Source: Dromiciops gliroides
Lineage: Eukaryota > Chordata > Mammalia > Microbiotheria > Microbiotheriidae
Reading direction: 5' to 3'
Assembly (NCBI RefSeq): GCF_019393635.1
Contig: NC_057866.1
Location: 12,348,223 to 12,412,222 of the forward strand
Length of the DNA: 64,000 bases
Both the position numbers and the translations under genes were made by a program. The notes under the pieces are model-generated. The model was not told the DNA's origin, ran no database searches, and saw only the letters and a list, made by a program, of their open reading frames with translations. Below are positions 50,516 to 64,000 of the stretch, in pieces (the stretch's first letter is position 1; each line of letters begins with the position of its first letter).

Positions 50516-50676
50516 GGGGGCGGCTAGGTGGCGCAGTGGATAAAGCGCCGGCCTTGGATTCAGGAGTTCCTGAGTTCAAATCTGGCCTCAGACACTTGAC
50601 ACTTATTAGCTGTGTGACCCTGGGCAAGTCACTTAACCCCCACTGCCCCGCAAAAAAAAAAAAAAGTGATTAAAAA
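50516..50676 (+). repeat. CORE-SINE nested in a MIR
   Basis: Flanked by AAAATGTGAATAATG repeats (50501-50515 and 50677-50691). The DNA on either side (CTGTTTCCTCCTCTTAAAAA and ACAGGGTTGTAATGAAAATC) is one split MIR. Confidence 0.93.
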
Positions 50677-50829
50677 AAAATGTGAATAATGACAGCATCT
50701 GCCGCACAGGGTTGTAATGAAAATCAAATGGGATAGTACAATGCTTTGCAAACCTTAAAGTATTACATACATGCTGGCTGCTATTATGAATGAAAAAGCA
50801 TGTATTAAGCGCTATGTGCAAAGCCCTAA

Positions 50830-52130
50830 GCTGTTTTGTGGGTTATAAATAGAGAGGCAGTCTTTGGTTTTAAGGAACTCCTATTCTAATGGGTGAGACA
50901 GCACATATGGAAGGTTTCAGTTACTAGTCAGATGGAAAGGTCCCATGGCCCACTGGTAACAGTATCAGTTTCTGATGTTGAACAATTTGACAGTGCCAAG
51001 AACTTTGTTCTCTGGGTTCTGCCTGCAGGCTGCACCTCCACGAGACTTGCTCCTCCAACCGACTAGGCTGGAAGCATGGCTTTTCTCTTTCTTTCTTTTT
51101 TTTTTTTAGTGAGACAATTGGGGTTAAGTGACTTGCCCAGGGTCACACAGCTAGTAAGTGTTAAGTGTCTGAGGTCGGATTTGAACTGAGGTCCTCCTGA
51201 ATCCAGAGCAGGTGCTCTATCCACTGTGCCACCTAGCTGCCCCTGCATGGCTTTTCTCAATGGGCTTTGGGTTCAGGGTCCTGGGCTATCTCCATCTGGG
51301 TCTGAAAAGAGGTGGTTTCACTCACTATATATATGCTTCCTTGTCTCAGGCAAGCCAGCCTGCTTGCTTCAAATGAGGGGTTTGTGCTCAGTGATCTTTT
51401 TCAACTCTAAAATGTTCTATTTTTCTATGATTCTCAAGACCTCTGGATAGGAGTTGGGAGATCTGGAATGAAGTCCCAGCTTGGTGACCATGTTTCTGGT
51501 GCTTGTCTATAAAATGAATGGGTTGGATTAATTGTCCTTAAAGTCTTTCCAGTTCCATTAATTTGTCTGCACAATACTTGGTCTCACAGCCACCCTGTGA
51601 AGCAGGGAGTATATTACAAATATTAGTGTTGCCATTCTAGATGTGAGGAAGCTGGTTTAGAAATGCACAGGGATTTGCCCAAGTCCTACCATCTAATCAT
51701 TAAGTCTGACAGTTATATCTCTAGTCTCTGCAAGGGTCTGATTGGGCTTAAGTATATCAACTTGACCTCAGATCCCCTTCCCCCACCTCTCCCCACCCCA
51801 GTAAAAGAAAACATGAGGAGCTGGTCAATTTCATGGTAAAGGTCTCACAAGAAGTATCCCAAGCCACGTGCTCAGGCAGGTAAAGGGGAAAATAGCTTTC
51901 AACCTTCTCTCTCTCTCCTTCAAGCCCCAAGCCTCTTCCACAATTTTCCCTCCCCCTCTGGGACTCCATAATCTCCCTGCTGCTTGTCAGCCTCCTTTCC
52001 TCAGATGCGATTAAGGGGCCAGTTTCCAAAGGAGATTACAGGGGCAAAGTCAGTCTCCCCTTCTGTGGGAGTCTGGGCATAAAGGGTCTGGGGACAGAGG
52101 GGGACAACAGCACCTTAGGAAGATCTTTGG
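50830..52130 (+). other. UQCC3-LBHD1 intergenic DNA
   Basis: Apart from one SINE, I see AT-rich unique DNA and decayed MIR-like pieces (near 51480-51720). The LBHD1 promoter must lie at its right end but has no clear TATA box. Confidence 0.5.
51087..51243 (-). repeat. CORE-SINE
   Basis: Flanked by GCATGGCTTTTCTC repeats. Confidence 0.93.
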
Positions 52131-52160
52131 GTGGAGGAATCTCACTGTTGCCCTGTCGCA

Positions 52161-56446
<4,286 letters not shown>

Positions 56447-56609
56447 GGCACAGCCTAGACGGCAGAAGAAAAGGAAGCCTGGAGTTATCCAGGATGTGGA
56501 GATGGAAGACCTAGAACCCGACAGCTGAGCCCAGGCAACCTCAGAAGAGGCCACCCCTTCAGATAGGATAAGGAGGCAGAGCCCCATACCAATAGGCTGC
56601 TGCTGCTTT

Positions 56610-56747
56610 ATTTTTTAAAATGTTTGGAGGCAGTTGGGGTTAGCTGACTTGCCCAGGGTCACATGTCTAGTGAGTGTCTCGGGCCAAATATAAACTTAGG
56701 TCCTCCTGATTCCAGGGCTGGTGCTCTGTGTCTCCTAGGTGCCCCCC
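56610..56747 (-). repeat. CORE-SINE, old copy in C11orf98 3' UTR
   Basis: Diverged reverse copy between the stop codon and the AATAAA at 56924. Confidence 0.8.
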
Positions 56748-57064
56748 TCCCACCATAGGCTTCTAAAGATACCCAACCTTTCCTTCCCCAAGGCGCCCCC
56801 CCCACCCCATGCCTCTGATCTCCAATTCCCTTTGCTGGGGGAGGGGAGTGTCAGATACTGTTTCTTCTGTTTCCCAGGGAGGAAAGAAGGGAGGCCAGTG
56901 GCTCAGTAGTGATAAGAATTTGTAATAAAGTCATTTGAATTCTGGCTGGAGTGTTCATATGAGTCTGTGGAAAGAGGGGGATGGGGTAAGTTTGGGTGAG
57001 CAAAGCCAGTGAGGGGATGGGAATGGGAACAGAGCAGGTTTGAGTTCCTGGTACAGGTAACCAA

Positions 57065-57399
57065 ATCCAGAACCTGGAGAGGCACCGCTGCTGGCCCCTG
57101 GGCAACGCAAATAAAATGGGGAAGATTGGTTCTTATTGAGCTGCCTGGACCAAATAAGCAAAATAGCCGAGTCCCCAGAAGGGCCCCAGCTCATGTGCTG
57201 TCACCGATCTGCTGCCAGCTCCTTGCTCCAAGCAGGGCAAGCGAACATCAGGGTCCTCGTCTGAGAACTGCATGAGGGAACCAGCATCTGTTGTGCCCTA
57301 GCTTGGCCACCCCTGGCCACAGCATCCCAGGTGCCCTTGTCCAGCACCAGTTGGAAGGACCCGGAAGGACAGACAGAGCCCAGGTTCCGAGCATCAGCC
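57065..57399 (-). pseudogene. Rearranged CSKMT fragment
   Basis: 57107-57399 copies 53132-53454 at high identity, covering the last part of CSKMT, its stop and about 25 bases beyond. It has lost about 30 bases near 57277 relative to the gene, so the frame is broken. 57065-57106 copies about 53637-53677, from further inside the gene, but here lies before instead of after the other block, so the order is permuted. No T-run marks a retrocopy tail at the 3' side, which argues for DNA-level duplication. No intact product is expected. Confidence 0.85.
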
Positions 57400-57611
57400 A
57401 ACCCCTTCCATAATCCCTGCTCCCAAGACTGAACATTCAGTGTTTTGAATGACAGTTTGCTGAGTGTGCTATGAGTGACTGAAGGGCCTTGAAAATAGCC
57501 TCCCAGGGTCCTCAGTGTGAGGAGATCTGGGTCAGTCCCTTCTTTTTCAGTGTTCTCATCTGTGAACTGACTATGGCTGTTAACATCAAGGAAAGTGGTA
57601 GGAAGAGAATA

Positions 57612-58005
57612 AAAAAGGTGGTTCAGGGGCTAGAGTACTGAATGGAGTCAGGAAGACCTGAGTTCAAATTCTCCCTCATATTTTTTTGGTGGGGGTGGGG
57701 CAATGAGGGTTAAGTGACTTGCCCAGGGTCACACATCTAGTAAGTGTCAAGTGTCTGAAGCTAGATTTGAACTCAGGTACTCCTGAATCCAGGGCCAGTG
57801 CTTTATCCACTGAGCCACCTAGCTGCCCCACCTCATATTCTTAATAACTCTGGGCAAGTCACTTACCCATGTCCTTCAACTTACCTGTGAATTGAGGATA
57901 ATAATAGCACCTGTCTCACAGGGTTGTTAAAATTGACAAATTGAGATAATATCTGTAAAGTGGTTTCTTAAAGGGGTGTGTAAATGCTAAGTGGCATTAG
58001 ATGGG
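57612..58005 (+). repeat. MIR/MAR1 split by a reverse CORE-SINE
   Basis: The older SINE (head 57620-57680, rest 57840-58005) is interrupted at 57681-57829 by a reverse CORE-SINE with CCTCATATT repeats on both sides. Confidence 0.88.
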
Positions 58006-58009
58006 AATG

Positions 58010-58888
58010 TTTTGGGAAGTATGAGGCCAAGTTACATCACTCAGGGACAAATCATTGTACATTGCCATACCCAGCCTTCAAAGCCCCACTTCCACTAGGA
58101 AACATTTAGCTCCCTTGAACCCTTTCTCTACTCACCTTGCACATAGCCTGCCCCACATTCCTCAAGCTTGGCACAAAGTTGGTGCTTAATACATGCTTGT
58201 TCCCTTCCCTTCCTCGATCCACCCTCCTGCCCCTTAAGTATACTACTGTTTTCACTTTTTCAGTTGTTTGTGTATCAGCCTGATCTCAACTAAATGGTCA
58301 GTTTCTTGAGAACAAGGACCAAGTGTTATACAGTTCACATCTCCAGATGCTTAACCGACAATTTTGTTAAGTGATAGGATTTCTAAGGATTCCAGGGGAG
58401 TAGTTAAGGAGCTATGAGTTAATCAGACACTAACCACCCTGGACAAGTGATCTGACCTGAATCCCAAGAAAAGAAGCAACATTTGAAAGGGGTGGGTTTC
58501 CTTATCAGGACTCACATAATGACTCTCTCCTTCCTTGGCCTAGGCTGGGTCTCCACCTCCTCCCCCAAGCCACTTTTATACCTTCCCCTATGAAGTAGGT
58601 GCTATTATCAACTCCATTTTACAGATGAAGAAATTGAGGCTGAGAGAGATTAGGTGATTTGTCTAATCATCAAATTCAGGTCTTCCTGACTTTGCTGTTT
58701 CTTCTCAATCCTTCCCATCCCTAACCATGATGTGTGATCACATACCAGCTTCTCTCCCTTCCCCTATCTTTCCTTCCTAATGTGGAACTAAGATACTTTT
58801 AAAGAGTTGTGGCATTTACTCCTGAAGCTGGTGTTACAATTGAACAAGTTTTGTTTCGTGTGTTCAGTTTTAAAAGTGAGTGAGTTGG
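58010..58888. other. C11orf98-INTS5 intergenic DNA
   Basis: No gene recognised. A reverse MIR piece (CATTTTACAGATGAAGAAATTG) lies at about 58614-58690. Confidence 0.5.
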
Positions 58889-59050
58889 GGGCAGCTAGGT
58901 GGCACAGTGGATAGAGCACTGGCCCTGGAGTCAGGAGGACCTGAGTTCAAATCTGATCTCAGACACTTAACACTTACTAGCTGTGTGATCCTGGGCAAGT
59001 CACTTAACCCCAATTGCCTTACCAAAAAAAAAAAAAGAAAAGAAAAAAAA
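58889..59050 (+). repeat. CORE-SINE
   Basis: Flanked by AAAAGTGAGTGAGTTGG repeats. Confidence 0.93.
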
Positions 59051-59099
59051 AGTGAGTGAGTTGGTTTTGTTGTGTTTCTTTATTCAATAAATTGTCAAG

Positions 59100-59286
59100 G
59101 GGCGGCTAGGTGGCTCAGTGGATAAAGCCCGGGCCCTGGATTCAGGAGTTCCTGAGTTCAAATCCGGCCTCAGACACTTGACACTTACTAGCTGTGTGAC
59201 CTTGGGCAAGTCACTTAACCCCCATTGCCCTGCAAAAAAAAAAATATATATATATATATATGATAAAAACCATATAATTATGTCAA
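59100..59286 (+). repeat. CORE-SINE with A/TA tail
   Basis: Flanked by CAATAAATTGTCAA repeats; the tail has grown a (TA)n run. Confidence 0.92.
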
Positions 59287-59929
59287 CAATAAATTGTCAA
59301 AAAGAAAAATGTGCTAAAAGAACTGGAGGATGAGTTTCAGTCCTTTGGGTGGATCCTCCAGAGAAAAGATCTGGATAAGAAGCACACCAGGGTGTGTGGA
59401 TCATCAGCTCAGGGGAGATGACGACTCAATTTGTGCCATCAATTTATCCCCCCTCCCTCAGTGACCTTTGACAGTAAATTCATCTCCCTCCTCCTCAAAA
59501 ACCAAACCCCAGCTCTTCCCTAGACAGAGGATAAGGGCTGCAAAAAGTGTCCCCTGCCCTAGGGATGTACAAGTAGAGTTGGGGGCTGCTAATCAAAAAT
59601 CAGGATATTAAGATCCTAAAATGATTGTAATCTAAGAGCTAGCATGCCTGTAGCGTCGAACCTCACAACAACCCGGGGGGGCTATTATCATTGCCATTTA
59701 CAGAACGTCGTTATATAGACTATCGCTTCACTGCGTGTGTAGGGAGGACATATTAGGAGAGCGCTGTGGAAATGGGGGTTAGGTCTATCCGATGACACTT
59801 GTTGAGATCTCAGTCCTCTAGGACGTTCTCCGCTCCAGGATTCGGAGTTAACTGCGGGTGGTCAGGGTCTCAGTTTCCAGATCTGTAAAATGGAGGGGTT
59901 GGACTAGCTGGGCTTCCCGCTCTGACATT

Positions 59930-60620
59930 CGTGGATTGGTTTAGGGGTAGATGGCCCCGCCCCCGCCCCGCCCCTCTCAGCCCTCCCCTTGCAGGGAGCG
60001 GGCTGGGGTCGGAACGCTTCTCTTCCGGCTTCAGGAGGCGCCGGACTCTTTTGCGCGTGACCTTCTACGACGAGTCCTGCCGCTCGCAGACCGCCCAGCG
60101 CGCAGGCGCCGTCGGCGCTCCTCCTCTCCCGCCCCCGCTCCGCCGCTCCCGCCCCCGCCGCCCCTCCAGCCGCAGCCGCCGCCGCCGGCTCTGGGCCCGG
60201 GATGTCGGCGCTGTGTGATCCCGCCGGGCCCCCGGCCCCACCCGCGCCCACCGCCCACGGGCCCGCGTCCCCGCTCAGGTGCGTGGGCGCCGGCCATCAA
60301 GCCGACTCGGGGTCGGCGATTGGGAATCGTCGATCCTTCCCCATTGTACAGATGAGGGACGAGGAAACTGAGGCCGCGGCGGGGGGCGGGGAGCATGAGG
60401 CCGGACACCAGGGCCTCCAGGGGTGGGGGAGGGTCTCGACCCAGGGCCGGGGGGTGGGGGCGGCGCAAACGGCAGAGTCTGGGTCCGGGCCAAGCCTCGG
60501 ACCCCAAGCCCCGCCCCGCAGCAGGTGCTCTCGCCGGGGTTCCTCGAGGGGGCGTCGGGCACGGCCGGGGCACAGCCAAGGGGCGCAGGGAAGGTCTGGG
60601 GGCTTCGGTGCAGGGGGGGG
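59930..60620 (+). promoter_or_regulatory. INTS5: INTS5 CpG-island promoter
   Basis: A run of GC boxes (GCCCCGCCCC type) at about 59955-59970, no TATA box, and dense CpG through exon 1 (ATG 60202) and the first part of intron 1. Confidence 0.65.
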
Positions 60621-63600
60621 CGGTTGGGAGAGGCCCTGGGGAGCCCAGGAGGGATCTAGAGCGGGCGAGTGTCGTGGAGCTTGGGCCGAATCCCCAGGCC
60701 CAGAGAACTGAGACAAGGGGAGGGGTCCCGGGGATGCCGCGGCCGAAGGAAGAGCCCCGGCCCGCCCTGGGACGGCGACCCCAGGCTGCGGGCTGCAGGG
60801 ACACGCTCGGGAGGGCCCCGGGCTGAGAGGAATTCCCTGGGTAGCCAGTTCACGGCGTCCCCCGGCCGGTGGCCTTGGGGGTGGGGACGGAGAGTGGAGT
60901 GGCCGAAGCCCAGAGCTGGACACGCGGGCCCCTCCTCCCCCTGGGGCCGGCGGAGCATGACGGACCCAGGAAGCCCCCCCCCCCACCAGAGAAGGGAAGG
61001 GGAGGTGCAGGTGGATGCGCCCTAGGGGGAGGGGCCGCCTGGGCATCCCTACAAGAGAACAGCGTGTACTGTGTGGGGGTCGAGTCCCTGGGAATGGCCC
61101 CTGGTAGGAGGAGGGCGGAGGAAAGCAGCCCTCAGGCTGCAGAGGCAGGAGAGCCAAGGCCCAGCCTCCTGAGCTTGGCTCCAGCCCTCGGGCTACCCTG
61201 CAGGGGCCCCCAGGAAGAGGCCGGTCAGACCACCCGGGCCAGCAGGGAAGCTGGGTCTGGAGTCAGCAAGCACAGCTTCAGATCTGCCCTGCACCAGCCT
61301 GGTGACCTTGGGCCAGTCCTTTCCCCTCTCCTCTGCCTGACTGTTAAGTGATGCTATGGAACAGAAAGGGGTCGGGGCTGGTGAACTTGCCGGCCCAAAT
61401 CTACCATGTTTAGTGACCAGCCTAGAGGAGGGAAGGAGGCTCTGCTGCTCGGCAGCCTCTCCTTCTCCTGGGCCTCAGTTTCCCCCTCTAACATGAGGGT
61501 CCTCCCAGTTAGTTCTGCCTTCACAATTGTGATGCCCCTGGATGGCTTTGGGAGGCCCACTTTAGGGGGCGGGGCGTCCCATTCTTGGGGGGGGAAGGAT
61601 TGGTTGAAGGAAGAGGCCTTGGGGGAGTGGAGTACACTTCATGTGGGGGGTGCGTGCCTTGTGGGAGAGTACACTGCTTTGGTGGGGGAGAGTGCTGCCT
61701 GGGGAGGTTGCACTGCCTGGGAGGAGGTATGCTGTCTTGGGCAGGGTGTGCTATCTTGAGGGGGGAGGGTGCTGCCTTGGTGGGGAAAGTGTCCTGCATG
61801 CCTTGGGGGGGGGGAGTACCCTGCTGTGGGGGGATGTAGCTGCCTTGGTGGGGGAGAGTGTGCTGCCTTGGGTGGTACTTGGGGGGAAGTGTACTGTCTT
61901 GGGGGGTGTAGCTGCCTTGGGTGGGGGAAGTACACTGCCTGGGGTGGCATGCTGTCTTGGGGGGGTGCATTGCAGGGGAATGGCCACTTCCTGGGCCTGT
62001 TCTTTTTTTTTTTTTAATTATTTTAGTTTTCAACATTTGTTTAGATAAGATTTCCAATTTCCAATTTTTCTCCTTCCCTCCCCTTCTTCCCCCCCTTCTA
62101 GACAGCAGGTAATCTGATATAGGTTATATACATATATAATAACATTAAACACATTTCTGCATTAGTCATGTTATATGAGAAGAATCAGAGCAAAAAGGAA
62201 AAACCTCAAAAAAGAAAAACAACAGCACCCAAAACAAAAGAAATAGTATGGTCTAATCAGCGTCCATATTCCACAGTTCCTTTTTATTTTTTTTTTCTGG
62301 ATTTGGAGAGCCTTTTCCATCATGAGTTCTTTAGAACTGTCTTGTACTATTGGATCAGTGAGAAGAATCAAGTCTATCACAGTTGATCAACATATAATGT
62401 TGATGATACTGTGTACAATGTTCTCCTGGTTCTGCTCATCTCACTCATCATCAGTTCATGCAAGTCCTTCCAGGTTTCCCTGAATTCCTGCTCATTTCTT
62501 ATCCTGGGCCTGTTCTTGAGGCCTGGTTCCTGTTCAGATAGGGGTCCTAGAAGCATCTGGGGGAGTTTGTGGAGACCTTGGTGGGTTTGTTGGGAGGCAG
62601 GAGAGTCCCAATATGAGGGTCCAAGGTCTGTCTGACTCCCCCTCCTCTCCTTTCTTCACAGTGCCCAGGAGCTGGCTCAGGAAATCAAGGCCTTTCTAAC
62701 AGGTGTTGACCCTGTCCTAGGCCATCAGCTCTCTGCCCGTGACCATGCCCGCTGTGGCCTCCTGCTGCTACGCTCCTTGCCCCCTGCCCGAGCAGCCGTC
62801 CTTGACCACCTGAGGAGTGTCTTTGACGAGAGCGTCCGGGCTCACTTGACTATGCTGGATGAAGGGGCTGCCACGAGCCCACAGCATCTCCGCCCGACAC
62901 TTCCTTCCCACGTTCCTTCTGGGGGCCCTGGCCTAGAAGATGTCATTCAGGAGGTGCAGCAAGTGCTCTCTGAGTTCATCCGGGCCAATCCCAAGGCCTG
63001 GGCCCCTGTGGTTAGTGCCTGGTCTATTGACCTGATGGGGCAGCTGAGCAGCAAGTACTCTGGCCGCCACCAGCGGGTGCCACATGCTGCAGGCTCCCTA
63101 AATGAGCTGCTGCAGCTGTGGATGGGGTGCCGAGCTACTCGAACCTTGATGGACATTTATGTGCAGTGCCTGTCTGCCCTCATTGGCAGTTGTCCTGATG
63201 CCTGTGTGGATGCCCTCCTGGACACATCTGTCCAGCATTCTCCACATTTCGACTGGGTTGTGGCCCACATTGGCTCCTCCTTTCCTGGCACCATCATCTC
63301 TCGTGTCCTGTCCTGTGGACTCAAGGATTTCTGTGTCCATGGCGGGGCTGGCGGAGGCAGTGGGGCAGCTGGCAGTGCTCCCCCGACCCCTTCAGCAGAC
63401 ACCTTCCCCTCCAGCCCAGCTGTCCCCGGAGAGAAGCGAGTGCCTAAGATTGCGTCTGTTGTGGGGATCCTAGGGCACCTGGCCTCTCGCCATGGGGACA
63501 GCATCCGCCGCGAGCTCCTCCGAATGTTCCATGAGAGCTTGGCTGGGGGGCGTGGGGGTGACCCCTCCCTTCAGGCCACGGTGCCCTTTCTGCTACAGCT

Positions 63601-64000
63601 GGCAGTCATGTCGCCGGCCCTACTGGGCACCGTCTCTGGGGAGCTGGTCGACTGCTTGAAGCCCCCATCGGTCCTGAGCCAGCTGCAGCAGCACCTGCAG
63701 GTCTTCAGTAGGGAGGAGCTGGACAACATGCTGAGCCTGGCTGTGCACCTCGTCAGCCAGGCCTCTGGGGCCGGGGCTTACCGGCTCCTCCAGTTCCTGG
63801 TGGACACAGCCATGCCTGCTTCTGTCATCACAACACCCGGCCTGGCCGTCCCTGACGCAGTCCGAGAGGCCTGTGATCGGCTCATCCAGCTGCTGCTGCT
63901 GCACTTGCAGAAGCTGGTGCACAATCGGGGAGGATCCCCTGGGGACGGGCTGCTGGGTCCTCCTCCCCCGCCCCGTGCCGTGCCCTTCCTCGATGCCCTG
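60202..64000 (+). CDS. INTS5: INTS5, Integrator subunit 5 (5' part, runs off window)
   Basis: Exon 1 (60202-60278) encodes [14 protein letters not shown] and ends after two bases of a Ser codon. Exon 2 starts at 62662 (TTCACAG acceptor) and stays open to the last base, giving 472 of about 1019 expected residues. The sequence follows human INTS5 closely: [20 protein letters not shown], then [12 protein letters not shown]-like and [20 protein letters not shown] segments. INTS5 is a helical scaffold subunit of the nuclear Integrator complex, which cleaves snRNA and other Pol II transcripts, and pairs with INTS8 in the phosphatase module. As in human, nearly all of it lies in one large last exon. 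The 2.4-kb intron holds a minisatellite and an L1 3' end. Confidence 0.96.
61560..61980 (+). repeat. G-rich minisatellite in INTS5 intron 1
   Basis: About a dozen imperfect units of 25-40 bases built on CTGCCTTGG, GGGGGAG and GTACACTG blocks. Confidence 0.85.
62012..62505 (-). repeat. L1 LINE 3' end
   Basis: Reverse-complement counterpart of 1-540 (CTGGTTCTGCTCATCTCACTC, AACAGCACCCAAAACAAAAG). Lies in INTS5 intron 1 and ends about 155 bases before the exon 2 acceptor. Confidence 0.65.

Overview
The window is nuclear DNA from a therian mammal, almost certainly a marsupial. More than 20 copies of a short tRNA-headed CORE-SINE with an A-rich tail lie among L1, L2, MIR and MAR1-type repeats, while the coding exons match mammalian orthologues almost residue for residue. 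The species cannot be fixed from the sequence. Gene order and relative strands match the human 11q12.3 cluster in reverse: TTC9C(-), HNRNPUL2(+), GNG3(-), BSCL2(+), LRRN4CL(+), UBXN1(+), UQCC3(-), LBHD1(+), CSKMT(-), C11orf98(+), INTS5(+). Exons below were placed by hand from reading frame, GT/AG sites and remembered human proteins.

Layout. 1-4.1 kb is TTC9C intron 1, filled with L1, L2 and SINE copies. A CpG island at 4.1-6.75 kb serves TTC9C and HNRNPUL2 head to head. HNRNPUL2 has 14 coding exons to 14.9 kb. GNG3 lies tail to tail with it at 17.9-18.8 kb, next to a CpG island with four YY1-like motifs and no assigned promoter. BSCL2 (seipin) starts in a CpG island at 23.3-23.8 kb and has 10 coding exons ending at 34.6 kb. 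A repeat-rich stretch leads to the single coding exon of LRRN4CL (39.1 kb), whose acceptor appears to lie in antisense L1 DNA. After another repeat field come UBXN1 (9 exons, 44.9-48.2 kb) and UQCC3 (minus strand, 49.1-49.7 kb).

The densest part is 52.1-56.6 kb. LBHD1 has three exons and a short form ending at 52943. A long form would splice over the antisense gene CSKMT into C11orf98 exons 2-4 and read them in a second frame; the resulting tail resembles the human LBHD1 C terminus, so those exons look dual-coding. CSKMT and LBHD1 converge with poly(A) signals about 20 bases apart. Between CSKMT and C11orf98 a TATA box and a pyrimidine-rich start precede a two-exon minus-strand unit whose intron folds as a typical H/ACA snoRNA, fitting SNORA57. 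A rearranged CSKMT fragment lies at 57.1-57.4 kb. INTS5 begins at 60.2 kb and runs off the end.

The genes are housekeeping or tissue genes in conserved order: RNA binding (HNRNPUL2), snRNA processing (INTS5), mitochondrial functions (UQCC3, CSKMT), ubiquitin/p97 (UBXN1), lipid droplets (BSCL2) and neuronal G-protein signalling (GNG3). I found no new multi-gene system. The novelty lies in architecture: dual coding, the snoRNA host unit, repeat-derived splice sites and an orphan CpG island.
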